Numbered from the stretch's first letter, positions 38,131 through 47,934 are shown. The stretch is 64,000 nucleotides of DNA from Bacteroidota bacterium (GCA_021793375.1 JAJYSY010000001.1:26178-90177), one strand, 5' to 3'. The notes: generated by a model from the sequence alone, not told the origin. Translations and numbers: made by a program.

Positions 38131-39462
38131 ATGAAGTTTATTGAAACCTTAAAAAGTGTCTGGAAAATAGAAGAGCTCAGGAGCAGGATATTGCTTACTC
38201 TTGGGCTTTTGTTGGTTTATCGATTTGGAGCCCAAATAGTTCTGCCGGGTGTAGATGCAGAACAATTGGCAAATTTAGCCAGTCAAACTGATGGAGGACT
38301 CCTCGGTTTACTTAATGCATTTACAGGAGGAGCCTTTTCTAATGCTTCCGTATTTGCCCTTGGAATTATGCCTTATATCTCAGCATCTATTGTTGTGCAA
38401 TTGATGGGGATAGCGGTTCCATACCTTCAAAAACTTCAGAAGGAGGGAGAAAGTGGACGTAAAAAAATCACACAAATTACTCGATGGCTCACCATTGGTA
38501 TTACCTTAGTACAAGGACCAGGTTATATCATTAACCTGTTTAGCACATTACCCGAAACAGCTTTCTTGATGTCCAGTCAAACACTGTTTATCACAAGCTC
38601 TGTTATTATCTTGACCACAGGGTGTATTTTTGCAATGTGGATGGGAGAAAAAATAACAGAAAACGGAGTAGGTAACGGTATTTCTCTACTTATTATGGTG
38701 GGAATTATTGCTCGTATGCCACTGGCTTTTGTTCAGGAATTCAGTTCAAGATTCAACGAATCAGGAGGACTGATTATGGTGTTGATAGAGTTGGCCATCT
38801 GGTTTATCATCATTCTTGCTTCTGTATATTTAGTTATGGCGGTTCGTAAAATTCCGGTACAATATGCAAGAAGAAACGCAGGAGGAGGATATGAGCGCAG
38901 CTTTAGCGGAGCAAGACAATTTATTCCGCTTAAGTTAAATGCTTCAGGAGTAATGCCCATTATTTTTGCGCAAGCAATTATGTTTGTTCCCGCAGCTGTT
39001 GCAGGATTATCAGACTCTGATTGGGCAGTAAGTGTGCAAAATGCTTTTCAAGATATTTTTGGATTGTGGTATAGCATAGTATTTGGATTGTTGGTAATTA
39101 TATTTACTTACTTCTATACAGCTATTACAGTTCCAACAAATAAAATGGCTGATGACTTGAAAAGAAGTGGTGGATTCATCCCGGGAATCAGACCCGGAAC
39201 AGACACCGATAGCTATTTAGATAAAATTATGTCGCAAATAACCTTGCCAGGATCTGTCTTTTTGGCCCTAATAGCTATCTTCCCAGCAATAGTAGTAAAA
39301 TTAGGAGTACAACAAGAATGGGCTTTATTCTATGGTGGAACTTCATTATTGATTATGGTTGGAGTTGCTATAGATACTATACAGCAAATAAATTCCTACT
39401 TGTTGAATCGTCATTATGATAGTTTAATTAAAACAGGAAAAAATAGAAAAGCAGTAGCTTAA
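38131..39462 (+). CDS. secY: preprotein translocase subunit SecY
   Basis: Core of the SecYEG channel for secretory and membrane proteins. The 443-residue protein has ten membrane segments. Landmarks: 'LSRILLTLGLLLVYRFGAQI'-like TM1 region, the plug 'LLNAFTGGAFSNASVFALGI', 'YISASIVVQLMG' of TM2, 'NGISLLIMVGI', and the cytosolic loops with 'RKIPVQYARR' and 'GGFIPGIRPG', which bind ribosome and SecA. It lies between rplO and infA. adk and map, often found here in other bacteria, are missing from this spot. Confidence 0.96.
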   Translation: MKFIETLKSVWKIEELRSRILLTLGLLLVYRFGAQIVLPGVDAEQLANLASQTDGGLLGLLNAFTGGAFSNASVFALGIMPYISASIVVQLMGIAVPYLQKLQKEGESGRKKITQITRWLTIGITLVQGPGYIINLFSTLPETAFLMSSQTLFITSSVIILTTGCIFAMWMGEKITENGVGNGISLLIMVGIIARMPLAFVQEFSSRFNESGGLIMVLIELAIWFIIILASVYLVMAVRKIPVQYARRNAGGGYERSFSGARQFIPLKLNASGVMPIIFAQAIMFVPAAVAGLSDSDWAVSVQNAFQDIFGLWYSIVFGLLVIIFTYFYTAITVPTNKMADDLKRSGGFIPGIRPGTDTDSYLDKIMSQITLPGSVFLALIAIFPAIVVKLGVQQEWALFYGGTSLLIMVGVAIDTIQQINSYLLNRHYDSLIKTGKNRKAVA

Positions 39463-39471
39463 TATAATATT

Positions 39472-39687
39472 ATGGCAAAACAAAAAGCGATAGAGCAGGA
39501 TGGAACAATTATAGAAGCATTATCAAATGCAATGTTCCGAGTAGAATTAGAAAACGGTCATGTAGTAACGGCTCATATTTCCGGAAAAATGCGAATGCAT
39601 TATATTAAATTACTTCCCGGAGATAAAGTAAAATTAGAAATGAGTCCTTACGATCTTACAAAAGGAAGAATTACATATCGTTATTAA
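39472..39687 (+). CDS. infA: translation initiation factor IF-1
   Basis: IF-1 blocks the A site during initiation. The 71-residue OB-fold protein starts [20 protein letters not shown] and has '[20 protein letters not shown]', '[19 protein letters not shown]' and 'KGRITYRY', the usual end. It follows secY by 9 bases. A 114-base gap, wide for this cluster, leads to rpmJ and carries a -7-like element. Confidence 0.96.
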   Translation: MAKQKAIEQDGTIIEALSNAMFRVELENGHVVTAHISGKMRMHYIKLLPGDKVKLEMSPYDLTKGRITYRY

Positions 39688-39723
39688 TTTTAATTTAAGA
39701 CCGTAAGACTGAGAAATTTTTCT

Positions 39724-39731
39724 TAGTTTTG
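39724..39731 (+). promoter_or_regulatory. possible internal promoter ahead of rpmJ-rpsM
   Basis: TAGTTTTG matches TAnnTTTG and is followed by CAA, as in several promoters here. It lies in the 114-base gap between infA and rpmJ. No -33 TTG is seen, so it is a weak call. Confidence 0.4.
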
Positions 39732-39801
39732 CAATCCTAAAACTCATTTAAGAAATTAATAGACTAATTTCTAATAATTGAATCAAAAAGAATAACTAAT
39801 T

Positions 39802-39918
39802 ATGAAAGTTAGAGCATCAATAAAAAAAAGAAGTGCTGACTGCAAAATTGTACGCAGAAAAGGACGTCTTTATGTAATTAATAAAAAGAACCCAAGATTT
39901 AAACAAAGACAAGGTTGA
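39802..39918 (+). CDS. rpmJ: 50S ribosomal protein L36
   Basis: A 38-residue protein, ATG at 39802 and TGA at 39916-39918. The product begins [20 protein letters not shown] and ends PRFKQRQG, the L36 pattern. Of the three Cys and one His that hold zinc in the usual form only one Cys remains, so this is a zinc-free L36. It ends one base before rpsM, which points to coupled translation. Confidence 0.95.
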   Translation: MKVRASIKKRSADCKIVRRKGRLYVINKKNPRFKQRQG

Positions 39919-39919
39919 T

Positions 39920-40294
39920 ATGGCAAGAATAGCAGGGGTAGATATACCAAACCACAAACGCGGAGTGATTTCTTTGACCTACATTTACGGAGTTGGAAAG
40001 AGTAGAGCAAAAGAAATTTTGCAAACAGCTGATGTAGATGAGCACAAAAAAGTTGCAGATTGGACAGACCAAGAAGCAGGAAGAATCCGTCAAGCCGTAG
40101 ATAACTATACAATTGAAGGACAATTGCGTTCTGAAAACCAAATGAACATCAAAAGACTGATGGATATTGGATGTTATCGAGGAATCCGTCATCGTTCTGG
40201 ATTACCAGTTCGAGGACAAAAGACGAAAAATAACTCCCGTACACGTAAGGGTCGCCGTAAAACGGTTGCCAATAAGAAAAAAGTAACTAATTAG
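39920..40294 (+). CDS. rpsM: 30S ribosomal protein S13
   Basis: S13 lies at the top of the 30S head and contacts the 50S and the P-site tRNA. The 124-residue product starts [20 protein letters not shown] and has '[14 protein letters not shown]', '[20 protein letters not shown]' and the basic tail '[17 protein letters not shown]'. One base after rpmJ, 14 before rpsK. Confidence 0.97.
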   Translation: MARIAGVDIPNHKRGVISLTYIYGVGKSRAKEILQTADVDEHKKVADWTDQEAGRIRQAVDNYTIEGQLRSENQMNIKRLMDIGCYRGIRHRSGLPVRGQKTKNNSRTRKGRRKTVANKKKVTN

Positions 40295-40308
40295 TAAAGT
40301 GAATTGTA

Positions 40309-40701
40309 ATGGCTAAGGTAAAAACTACTGGTAGTAAAAAGAGAAAAATACAAGTTGAACCTTTTGGTGAAGCACATATTTCAGCTTCATTCAATAATAT
40401 CATTATCTCGCTGACCAACAAAACAGGAGACGTGATCTCTTGGTCTTCTGCCGGGAAAATGGGGTTCAGAGGAAGTAAGAAAAGTACACCCTATGCTGCT
40501 CAAGTTTCTGCTGAAGATGCTGCAAAAGTAGCGTATGAAGCAGGATTGAGAAAAGTAAAAGCTTATGTGAAAGGGCCAGGAAACGGACGTGAGTCTGCTA
40601 TCCGTGCTTTACATAATAGCGGCGTGGAAGTAACAGAAATTATTGATATTACTCCAATGCCACATAATGGATGTCGTCCTCCTAAACGTAGAAGAGTTTA
40701 A
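40309..40701 (+). CDS. rpsK: 30S ribosomal protein S11
   Basis: S11 forms part of the platform near the E site. The 130-residue product has '[20 protein letters not shown]', '[20 protein letters not shown]', '[20 protein letters not shown]' and ends '[13 protein letters not shown]'. Full match to the family. A 78-base gap follows before rpsD; I see no terminator or full promoter in it. Confidence 0.97.
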   Translation: MAKVKTTGSKKRKIQVEPFGEAHISASFNNIIISLTNKTGDVISWSSAGKMGFRGSKKSTPYAAQVSAEDAAKVAYEAGLRKVKAYVKGPGNGRESAIRALHNSGVEVTEIIDITPMPHNGCRPPKRRRV

Positions 40702-40779
40702 GTTTAATAACAAAATATTAATCGGATTATCGAAGGATCATTTTAAATGCCTTAATTCATAATCCTAAAAACAAAATAA

Positions 40780-41385
40780 ATGGCAAGATATACTGGACCT
40801 AAGACTAAAATAGCTCGTAAATTCGGAGAGCCTATTTTTGGTGATGATAAATCTTTTGAAAAAAAGAAATATCCTCCGGGACAACACGGAAACGCACGTC
40901 GTCGTGGAAAAAAATCAGAATATGCATTACAGCTGGCTGAAAAACAAAAAGCTAAATATACTTATGGTATTTTAGAACGTCAATTCAGACGTATGTTTGA
41001 GCAAGCTAACCGAAGAAAAGGAGTAACAGGTGAAATCCTATTACAACTTTGTGAAGGGCGTTTAGACAATATCGTATATAGATTAGGTTTGGCCCCTACC
41101 AGAAGTGGAGCACGTCAATTAGTATCTCACAAACATATTGTGGTAAACGGAGATATCGTAAACATCCCATCTTATCAAGTAGATGTAAATGACGTTGTAG
41201 GAGTTCGTGAGAAATCAAAATCTTTGATCTCCATCCAAAATTCACTTGAAAATGCTCGTGAAGTACATGAATGGTTAAGTTGGAACGCAGAAAAAATGGA
41301 AGGAACTATTGTTGCTGTACCTGAGCGTCAACAAATACCAGAAAATATTAACACTCAGCTAATTGTTGAGTTATATTCTAAATAA
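40780..41385 (+). CDS. rpsD: 30S ribosomal protein S4
   Basis: S4 starts assembly of the 30S body and represses the alpha operon in E. coli. The 201-residue product begins [20 protein letters not shown] and has the S4 RNA-binding domain with '[20 protein letters not shown]' and '[19 protein letters not shown]'. The N-terminal region holds no four-Cys zinc site. 20 bases before rpoA. Confidence 0.97.
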   Translation: MARYTGPKTKIARKFGEPIFGDDKSFEKKKYPPGQHGNARRRGKKSEYALQLAEKQKAKYTYGILERQFRRMFEQANRRKGVTGEILLQLCEGRLDNIVYRLGLAPTRSGARQLVSHKHIVVNGDIVNIPSYQVDVNDVVGVREKSKSLISIQNSLENAREVHEWLSWNAEKMEGTIVAVPERQQIPENINTQLIVELYSK

Positions 41386-41405
41386 TCCTAACTGAAAAAG
41401 AGACT

Positions 41406-42398
41406 ATGGCAATATTAGATTTTCAAAGGCCTGATAAAGTTATAATGATTGATTCTTCGGACTTCGAAGGTAGATTCGAATTCCGTCCATTGGAGCCCGG
41501 CTTTGGTCTCACAGTGGGAAATGCTTTGAGAAGGGTGTTGTTGTCCTCTTTGGAAGGATATGCAATAACATCAGTACGCATTGAAGGAGTAGAACATGAA
41601 TTTTCAACAATTTCAGGAGTAGTTGAAGACGTTACAGAAATTATTCTGAACCTAAAACAAATCCGTTTTAAAAGACAAATTGAAGATGTAGATAACGAAA
41701 CTGTTACTGTTTCTTTCTCAGGAAAGGAGCAAATGACAGCCGGAGATTTCCAAAAATCAATCTCTGCATTTCAAGTCTTAAATCCGGATTTAGTAATTTG
41801 TAACTTGGATAAAAAAGTCAATATCAATTTAGAATTGACAATCGAAAAAGGAAGAGGGTATGTGCCCGCCGAAGAAAATAAAAAATCCGATGTTGCATTA
41901 GGAACAATATTTACAGACTCTATCTTTACGCCTATCAAAAACGTAAAATATGGAGTAGAAGATTATCGTGTAGGACAAAAAACAGATTACGAAAAATTAG
42001 TTTTCGAAATCCAAACAGATGGAAGTATTCATCCGCAAGATGCTTTAACAGAAGCTGCCAAAATTTTGATCCAACACTTTATGCTTTTCTCTGATGAACG
42101 CATTACCCTTGAAGATGATGATAAATCACAAGTGGAAACTTATGATGAAGAATCACTACATATGCGTCAATTGTTGAAAACAAGCTTAGTTGATTTAGAC
42201 TTATCAGTTCGTGCATTAAATTGTTTAAAAGCTGCTGAAGTTAACAACTTAGGAGAATTGGTTACGCATCAAAAAAGCGACTTGATGAAATTCCGAAATT
42301 TTGGTAAAAAATCTTTAAGTGAACTTGAAGAATTAGTAGCAGAAAAAGGATTGGAATTCGGAATGGATATTTCAAAATATAAACTGGACGAAGAATAG
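41406..42398 (+). CDS. rpoA: DNA-directed RNA polymerase subunit alpha
   Basis: Alpha dimer nucleates polymerase assembly, and its C-terminal domain binds promoter DNA and activators. The 330-residue protein has the N-terminal domain (1-235: '[20 protein letters not shown]', '[21 protein letters not shown]'-type core, cited in part) and the C-terminal domain (about 250-325) with '[20 protein letters not shown]' and '[16 protein letters not shown]'. Length is normal. rplQ follows after 44 bases, as in most bacteria. Confidence 0.97.
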   Translation: MAILDFQRPDKVIMIDSSDFEGRFEFRPLEPGFGLTVGNALRRVLLSSLEGYAITSVRIEGVEHEFSTISGVVEDVTEIILNLKQIRFKRQIEDVDNETVTVSFSGKEQMTAGDFQKSISAFQVLNPDLVICNLDKKVNINLELTIEKGRGYVPAEENKKSDVALGTIFTDSIFTPIKNVKYGVEDYRVGQKTDYEKLVFEIQTDGSIHPQDALTEAAKILIQHFMLFSDERITLEDDDKSQVETYDEESLHMRQLLKTSLVDLDLSVRALNCLKAAEVNNLGELVTHQKSDLMKFRNFGKKSLSELEELVAEKGLEFGMDISKYKLDEE

Positions 42399-42442
42399 GA
42401 ATTGAAAAATAATTCCCTTTCAACTAAAAGAAAAGAATTACA

Positions 42443-42949
42443 ATGAGACACGGTAAAAAAACAAAACAACTTTCAAGAAGCGCTTCACATCGTGATGCAA
42501 TGTTGGCCAATATGGCTTGCTCCTTGATTGAACATAAAAGAATAAATACAACAAAAGCAAAAGCAAAAGCTTTAAGAGTATATGTAGAACCTCTAATCAC
42601 TAAATCTAAAGTAGATACTACACACAACCGTCGTTTGGTATTTGCTAAACTACGCAACAAATATGCGGTAAGTGAACTGTTTAGAGAAATTGCTCCAAAA
42701 GTAGGAACTCGTCCGGGTGGATATACAAGAATTATTAAACTTGGAAACAGACTTGGAGATAACGCTGAAATGGCAATGATTGAGTTGGTAGATTACAACG
42801 AATCTTACGACTTAGCATCAGGTAAGAAAAAATCTACTCGTAGAAGCAGACGTAGCAAAAGCAAAAAAAGCACTCCTGCTAATGAGCAAACTGCTAAAGA
42901 AAACACTGCTGAGCAATCAAAAGAAAATGCCAAAGATGAAGAGGAATAA
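42443..42949 (+). CDS. rplQ: 50S ribosomal protein L17 with long acidic-basic tail
   Basis: L17 surrounds the tunnel exit. The first 120 of 168 residues match the family: '[20 protein letters not shown]', '[20 protein letters not shown]' and '[20 protein letters not shown]'. The last 45 or so residues are an extension, first Lys/Arg/Ser-rich and then Glu/Ala/Lys-rich (ending KENAKDEEE), which is probably disordered. Extended L17 tails are common in Bacteroidota. Last gene of the ribosomal cluster; a terminator follows. Confidence 0.96.
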   Translation: MRHGKKTKQLSRSASHRDAMLANMACSLIEHKRINTTKAKAKALRVYVEPLITKSKVDTTHNRRLVFAKLRNKYAVSELFREIAPKVGTRPGGYTRIIKLGNRLGDNAEMAMIELVDYNESYDLASGKKKSTRRSRRSKSKKSTPANEQTAKENTAEQSKENAKDEEE

Positions 42950-42979
42950 GAAATTTGCTCTTATGTATTAAATGATATA

Positions 42980-43012
42980 AAAGGATAAGTATGAAAATGC
43001 TTATCCTTTTTT
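42980..43012 (+). terminator. terminator of the ribosomal cluster after rplQ
   Basis: Ten-base-pair stem AAAGGATAAG (42980-42989) with CTTATCCTTT (43000-43009), a 10-base loop and a T run. Confidence 0.85.
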
Positions 43013-43066
43013 ATTTTAAATTCCGAAAATAAAATATATTATACCAATATTATTAAACTTTAAAAA

Positions 43067-44353
43067 ATGAGTCTGATAAAAGAAATCCATGCACGTCAAA
43101 TATTTGATTCTCGCGGAAATCCAACTTTAGAGGTGGATGTAATTACAGAAAACAATGTTTTAGGTCGTGCAGCAGTTCCTTCCGGAGCTTCAACAGGTCA
43201 ACACGAAGCGGTAGAATTAAGAGATGGTGGAGATGCTTATATGGGAAAAGCCGTAAATAAAGCAGTTAAAAATGTACACACTTTTGTACGTGAAAATTTA
43301 ATCGGGAAATCTGTTTTTGATCAAGTAGCTTTAGATAACTTGCTTATAGAAGTAGATGGAACACCAAACAAGGCACACCTGGGAGCTAATACCATTTTAG
43401 GAGCTTCTTTGGCTGTGGCAAAAGCTGCTGCAAATGAACTTAAAATGCCATTATACAAATATATTGGCGGAGTAAACAGTATGACTTTACCGGTTCCGAT
43501 GATGAATATCATCAATGGAGGTTCTCATTCTGATGCACCTATTGCTTTTCAAGAATTTATGATTATTCCGGTTACCGCAAAATCTTTTGCTGAAGCGATG
43601 AAAATGAGTTCAGAAATATTTCATCACCTAAAAGCAGTTTTACAAGAAAGAAACCTTAGTGTAACTGTAGGAGATGAAGGAGGCTTTGCTCCTGAATTTA
43701 AAGGAACAGAAGATGCACTTCAAACTATCGGACAAGCAGTAGAAAAAGCAGGATATGGTTTTGGATCAGATATTTTTATTGCTTTAGATTGTGCTGCTTC
43801 TGAATTTTTTAAAGATGGAAAATACGATTACCGTATTTTTGAAGGAGAAGATGCAGAAGTGCTCACTCCAAATGCACAAGCAGATTATTTATCCTTTTTG
43901 GCCAATGAATATCCGATTATTTCTATAGAAGACGGAATGGATGAAGAAGATTGGGAAGGATGGAAATTCTTAACAGAAAAAATAGGAGATAAAGTTCAGT
44001 TAGTCGGAGATGATTTGTTTGTGACCAACACCAAATTCTTGAAAAAGGGAATAGACAATAAAATAGCAAACTCCATCTTGATTAAACCCAATCAAATAGG
44101 AACTTTAACAGAAACCATTCAAGCCATAGAAATGGCACACAAAGCCGGATATACCGCAGTGATTTCTCACCGATCAGGAGAAACAGAAGATACGACAATT
44201 GCAGATTTGGCAGTAGCTTTAAATACCGGACAAATAAAAACCGGATCTCTTTCACGAAGTGATAGATTGGCAAAATACAACCAATTATTGCGTATTGAAG
44301 AAGAATTAAAAGGAATGGGATATTATCCCGGAAAAAAAGCTTTTAAGTTTTAA
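43067..44353 (+). CDS. eno: enolase
   Basis: Converts 2-phosphoglycerate to phosphoenolpyruvate in glycolysis. The 428-residue protein has '[17 protein letters not shown]', '[18 protein letters not shown]', the metal-site Asp and Glu in 'DCAASEFF' and '[12 protein letters not shown]', the catalytic Lys region '[16 protein letters not shown]' and '[19 protein letters not shown]'. Complete. It comes after the ribosomal cluster terminator and ahead of gltA, with a 106-base gap to gltA. Confidence 0.97.
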   Translation: MSLIKEIHARQIFDSRGNPTLEVDVITENNVLGRAAVPSGASTGQHEAVELRDGGDAYMGKAVNKAVKNVHTFVRENLIGKSVFDQVALDNLLIEVDGTPNKAHLGANTILGASLAVAKAAANELKMPLYKYIGGVNSMTLPVPMMNIINGGSHSDAPIAFQEFMIIPVTAKSFAEAMKMSSEIFHHLKAVLQERNLSVTVGDEGGFAPEFKGTEDALQTIGQAVEKAGYGFGSDIFIALDCAASEFFKDGKYDYRIFEGEDAEVLTPNAQADYLSFLANEYPIISIEDGMDEEDWEGWKFLTEKIGDKVQLVGDDLFVTNTKFLKKGIDNKIANSILIKPNQIGTLTETIQAIEMAHKAGYTAVISHRSGETEDTTIADLAVALNTGQIKTGSLSRSDRLAKYNQLLRIEEELKGMGYYPGKKAFKF

Positions 44354-44459
44354 GATAAACGCTAAAATTAAGCAATAATTTTAAGCTTTTAATATATAAG
44401 AAAATCAGCTAATTTACGTATATTAGCAACTTGGAAAATTTTAAAATTATTATAGTAAA

Positions 44460-45746
44460 ATGGCAGAAAATGCAACTCTAAAATTAAATGGGAAAAAGTA
44501 TGAAATCCCAGTGGTAAAAGGAACAGAAGGTGAATTAGGATTAGATATCAAAACTCTTCGAGGAGAATCAAATGGAGCCATAACCTTAGACCCGGGTTTT
44601 AAGAACACCGGTGCTTGTCAAAGTGCCGTAACTTTTTTGGATGGGGAGAAAAGCATTTTGCGCTATAGAGGATATTCTATTGAAGATTTAGCAGAAAAAG
44701 CAAGTTTTACAGAAGTTTCTTATTTACTAATTTATGGGGAATTACCAGATAAAAAACAATTAGAAGAATTTGAGAGTCAACTTGCCGAAGAAGCTAAAGT
44801 AGAAGAAGGAATGAAAACCATTCTTAAAGGATTTCCTGCAAAAGGAAAACCAATGGGAATTCTTGCTTCACTAACAAGTGCATTGGAATCATTTCACACA
44901 GACTTGATCAATTATGATTCAGAAGAAGATATGGACAAAGCTATCATTAAAGTATTGGGAAAATTCCCGATTTTAGTAGCTTGGACATTAAGAAACTATC
45001 ACGGTCAAGACTTGGTGGAATATGACAAAGATTTAGGCTATGTAGAAAACTTGCTTCAAATGATGTTTAAAAAATCAGGAGAAGAATATAAAGTAGATAA
45101 AACTATTGAATCAGCACTAAATAAACTTTTGATTCTTCATGCAGACCATGAGCAAAACTGCTCTACTTCTACAGTGCGAATTGTAGGAAGCTCTGATGCC
45201 AGTCTTTTTGCTTCATTATCAGCAGGGGTTTCAGCATTATCAGGACCACTCCACGGAGGAGCAAACGAAAAAGTTGTTCACATGTTGGAGGGAATCAAAG
45301 AAGATGATGGAGATACCCAAAGATATATGGAAAAAGCTAAAGACAAAAACGATCCTTTCCGTTTGATGGGCTTCGGACACAGAGTATATAAAAACTTTGA
45401 TCCAAGAGCAAAAATCATCAAAAAATCAGCCGATGAAGTATTAGGTCAACTTGGAATTGAAGACCCGGTATTAAAAATTGCTGAAAACTTAGAAAAAGAA
45501 GCTTTAGAAGACGAATATTTCGTGAAACGTAAGCTTTATCCTAACGTAGATTTCTATTCAGGAATTATTTATCGCGCATTGGGAATTCCAACAGAATTAT
45601 TTACAGTAATGTTTGCAATGGGACGCTTACCGGGATGGATCGGACAATGGAGAGAAATGAGACTGCGCAATGAACCTATCGGAAGACCACGTCAAATTTA
45701 TATTGGTGAAAACAAAAGAGAATATAAAGATATTGAAGAAAGATAA
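44460..45746 (+). CDS. gltA: citrate synthase
   Basis: Condenses oxaloacetate and acetyl-CoA, the entry step of the TCA cycle. The 428-residue length and N-terminal beta-rich extension fit the hexameric type I enzyme of Gram-negative bacteria. Active-site motifs: 'LHADHEQNCSTSTVRIVGSS' with its His, 'SGPLHGGANEKVVHML' and 'FGHRVYKNFDPRAKIIKK'; the C-terminal 'GRPRQIYIGENKREY' is usual. A near-consensus -7 (TATATTAG, 44419-44426) lies upstream. A hairpin terminator follows at once, so it is a single-gene transcript or the end of the eno unit. Confidence 0.96.
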   Translation: MAENATLKLNGKKYEIPVVKGTEGELGLDIKTLRGESNGAITLDPGFKNTGACQSAVTFLDGEKSILRYRGYSIEDLAEKASFTEVSYLLIYGELPDKKQLEEFESQLAEEAKVEEGMKTILKGFPAKGKPMGILASLTSALESFHTDLINYDSEEDMDKAIIKVLGKFPILVAWTLRNYHGQDLVEYDKDLGYVENLLQMMFKKSGEEYKVDKTIESALNKLLILHADHEQNCSTSTVRIVGSSDASLFASLSAGVSALSGPLHGGANEKVVHMLEGIKEDDGDTQRYMEKAKDKNDPFRLMGFGHRVYKNFDPRAKIIKKSADEVLGQLGIEDPVLKIAENLEKEALEDEYFVKRKLYPNVDFYSGIIYRALGIPTELFTVMFAMGRLPGWIGQWREMRLRNEPIGRPRQIYIGENKREYKDIEER

Positions 45747-45770
45747 TTAAAAATCTTTTAAACTAATTTA

Positions 45771-45812
45771 ATCCCTCAGCATTTTAAAATAGAATGATGA
45801 GGGATTTTTTTA
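45771..45812 (+). terminator. terminator of gltA
   Basis: Stem ATCCCTCA (45771-45778) with TGAGGGAT (45798-45805), extended by CATT/AATG after one mismatch, then seven T. Confidence 0.85.
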
Positions 45813-45872
45813 TGCAAATATTTCTCTTTTAATCTACCTGAAAATAGTGTTAATCAACACCGGCATATTCCT

Positions 45873-45880
45873 TATATTTG
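45873..45880 (+). promoter_or_regulatory. -7 element ahead of the DDAH-like gene
   Basis: TATATTTG lies 17 bases before the ATG at 45898, so the leader would be about 10 bases. No good -33 element. Confidence 0.5.
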
Positions 45881-45897
45881 TGAAAAAATAAAAGCTT

Positions 45898-46812
45898 ATG
45901 TTATCACTTAACGTCAAAGATGAAACCTCAAAACTCAAATCAGTTGTTTTAGGAACCGCAGAAAGCAACGGAAAAACACCAACTGCAGAAGAAGCTTATG
46001 ATCCTAAATCGCTTCAACACATCAAAGAAGGCACCTATCCACAAGAAACCGATATGGTTGCAGAGATGAATGCAGTAGAAAAAGTTTTGAAAAAATATGA
46101 TGTTAAAGTGTACAGACCTGAAATCATTGAAAATTATAACCAAATTTTTTCAAGAGATATTGGTTTTGTAATAGAAGACACCTTTATTAAAGCAAATATT
46201 TTACCCGACAGAAACAGAGAATTAGAAGCTATAGATTATATCATAAAACAAATCAATCCTAAAAAAGTAGTTCAGTTTCCAGAAGATGTTCATGTAGAAG
46301 GAGGAGATGTAATACCTTATCACGATTATATTTTTGTGGGAATTTACAGAGGAGAAGATTATAAAGATTTTATAACAGCAAGAACCAACCCAAAAGCTAT
46401 TCAAGCTTTACAAGAGCTTTTTCCTAATAAAATAGTGAAATCTTTTAATCTCAGAAAATCAAATACAGATCCAAAAAACAATGCTTTGCATTTAGATTGT
46501 TGTTTCCAACCTGTGGGAAAAGATTTAGCAGTTATTCATAAAAACGGATTTTTAGAAGAAAAAGAATACAATTGGTTGGTCAGCAACTTTAAAAAAGAAA
46601 ATATTTTTGAAGTTACGAAAGAAGAAATGTATAATATGTTTAGCAATTTCTTTTCCATTTCTGAAGAAGTAGTAGTTTCAGAAAAAAACTTTACCAGATT
46701 AAATAATTGGTTGAGAGAAAGAGGAATCACAGTAGAAGAAGTGCCCTATGCAGAGATTTCTAAACAAGGAGGATTATTAAGATGTTCTACCTTACCTTTA
46801 GAAAGAATATAA
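45898..46812 (+). CDS. dimethylarginine dimethylaminohydrolase-like (amidinotransferase fold) protein
   Basis: A 304-residue member of the guanidine-modifying superfamily, with the five-fold propeller of DDAH, arginine deiminase and glycine amidinotransferase. 'FSRDIGFVIEDTFIKANI', 'PEDVHVEGGDVIPY' (acid and general-site motif), 'NALHLDCCFQPVG' with the catalytic His, and 'LLRCSTLPL' with the nucleophilic Cys296 are all present, so the active site looks complete. Substrate could be methylated arginine, arginine or a related guanidine; I cannot tell from sequence. A second member of the fold (CtlX) follows 26 bases later, and the two are probably co-transcribed. Confidence 0.85.
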   Translation: MLSLNVKDETSKLKSVVLGTAESNGKTPTAEEAYDPKSLQHIKEGTYPQETDMVAEMNAVEKVLKKYDVKVYRPEIIENYNQIFSRDIGFVIEDTFIKANILPDRNRELEAIDYIIKQINPKKVVQFPEDVHVEGGDVIPYHDYIFVGIYRGEDYKDFITARTNPKAIQALQELFPNKIVKSFNLRKSNTDPKNNALHLDCCFQPVGKDLAVIHKNGFLEEKEYNWLVSNFKKENIFEVTKEEMYNMFSNFFSISEEVVVSEKNFTRLNNWLRERGITVEEVPYAEISKQGGLLRCSTLPLERI

Positions 46813-46838
46813 GTTTAAAACAGATTAAAAATTGAACG

Positions 46839-47774
46839 ATGAAAAATCAAATCACAGATACAATTTTAATGGTTCGTCCGGTAGATTATCGGATGAATGA
46901 AGAAACAGCAGTAAATAATTATTTTCAGCAAGAATTGAAAATGAGCGCTGAAGATATTACCCAAAAAGCCCAAGAAGAATTTGATGGTTTTGTAAGTAAA
47001 CTTAGAAAAGTTGGCGTAAAAGTAATTGTTGTAGATGACATTAAAGAAAATGACACCCCGGATTCAATTTTCCCAAACAACTGGGTTTCCTTTCATCAAA
47101 ATGGAGATATTGCTTTATATCCGATGTTTGCTGAAAACCGTCGTAGAGAAAGAAGAGAAGATATTTTAGCAAAAATAGAAGAAGAAGGATTTAAAATCAA
47201 CAATATTGTAGATTATACTACAGCAGAACAAGATAATAAATTTTTAGAAGGAACAGGAGTTTTAATTTTAGATCGTCAAAACAGAAAAGCTTATTGTGCA
47301 CTTTCTCCCAGAGCAGATGAAGATTTAACCATAGAATTTTGCGAAGACTTTGAATATACTCCTATTATTTTTAAAGCTTTTCAAAATGTAGATAATAAGC
47401 GAAAACAAATTTATCACACCAATGTTTTAATGGGATTGGGAGAGGAATTAGCCATTATTTGTTTAAGCAGTATTGATGATAAAAAAGAACGTAAATTAGT
47501 GATAGATAGTTTAAAAGAAGATGGAAAAACCATTTTAGATATCACAGAAAAACAAATGCATCAATTTGCCGGAAATATGCTGGAAGTTCGCGGAGCTTTT
47601 AATAAAAAATATTGGGTAATGAGTGAAGCAGCAAGAAAAAGCTTAACGCAAAAACAAGTTGAAACCATAGAAAAACACAGCGAAATTCTCAGTAGTGATT
47701 TAAATATAATAGAAACCTTAGGCGGCGGAAGCGCACGTTGTATGTTAGCAGAAGTTTTCTTACCTAAAAAGTGA
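46839..47774 (+). CDS. ctlX: citrulline utilisation hydrolase CtlX-like
   Basis: A 311-residue protein of the same superfamily but a different branch, close to CtlX and annotated elsewhere as arginine-deiminase-related. Landmarks: 'DTPDSIFPNNWVSFH', 'LYPMFAENRRRERR', 'LEGTGVLILDRQNRKAYCAL', 'HTNVLMGLGEELAI' (His) and 'GGGSARCMLAEVF' (Cys301). Its proposed reaction is hydrolysis of citrulline to ornithine, carbon dioxide and ammonia. With the preceding DDAH-like gene it suggests a route from a guanidine through citrulline to ornithine; that pathway is an inference. Confidence 0.8.
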   Translation: MKNQITDTILMVRPVDYRMNEETAVNNYFQQELKMSAEDITQKAQEEFDGFVSKLRKVGVKVIVVDDIKENDTPDSIFPNNWVSFHQNGDIALYPMFAENRRRERREDILAKIEEEGFKINNIVDYTTAEQDNKFLEGTGVLILDRQNRKAYCALSPRADEDLTIEFCEDFEYTPIIFKAFQNVDNKRKQIYHTNVLMGLGEELAIICLSSIDDKKERKLVIDSLKEDGKTILDITEKQMHQFAGNMLEVRGAFNKKYWVMSEAARKSLTQKQVETIEKHSEILSSDLNIIETLGGGSARCMLAEVFLPKK

Positions 47775-47891
47775 AAAAATAACTTAATAGAATTATTAAA
47801 GTGTTGTAAAATAAAATTTAAGCTAAATAAATTTAGGAGATAATTATATTTTAAAGTCAATCTAAAATTATTTTAGTTGAAAAAAGAAATA

Positions 47892-47899
47892 TAGATTTG
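47892..47899 (+). promoter_or_regulatory. -7 element ahead of the lipoprotein at 47935
   Basis: TAGATTTG matches TAnnTTTG, 35 bases before the ATG. The nearest TTG upstream is only 12 bases away, too close for a -33 element. Confidence 0.4.
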
Positions 47900-47934
47900 A
47901 TATAGTTTAATTTTTTAAAGCTTAAATTTATATT

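Noticed and set aside
44361..44390. Possible terminator after eno (GCTAAAATT with AATTTTAAGC)
   Set aside because: The stem is AT-rich with a bulge and the following T run is short, so it is not a convincing rho-independent terminator.
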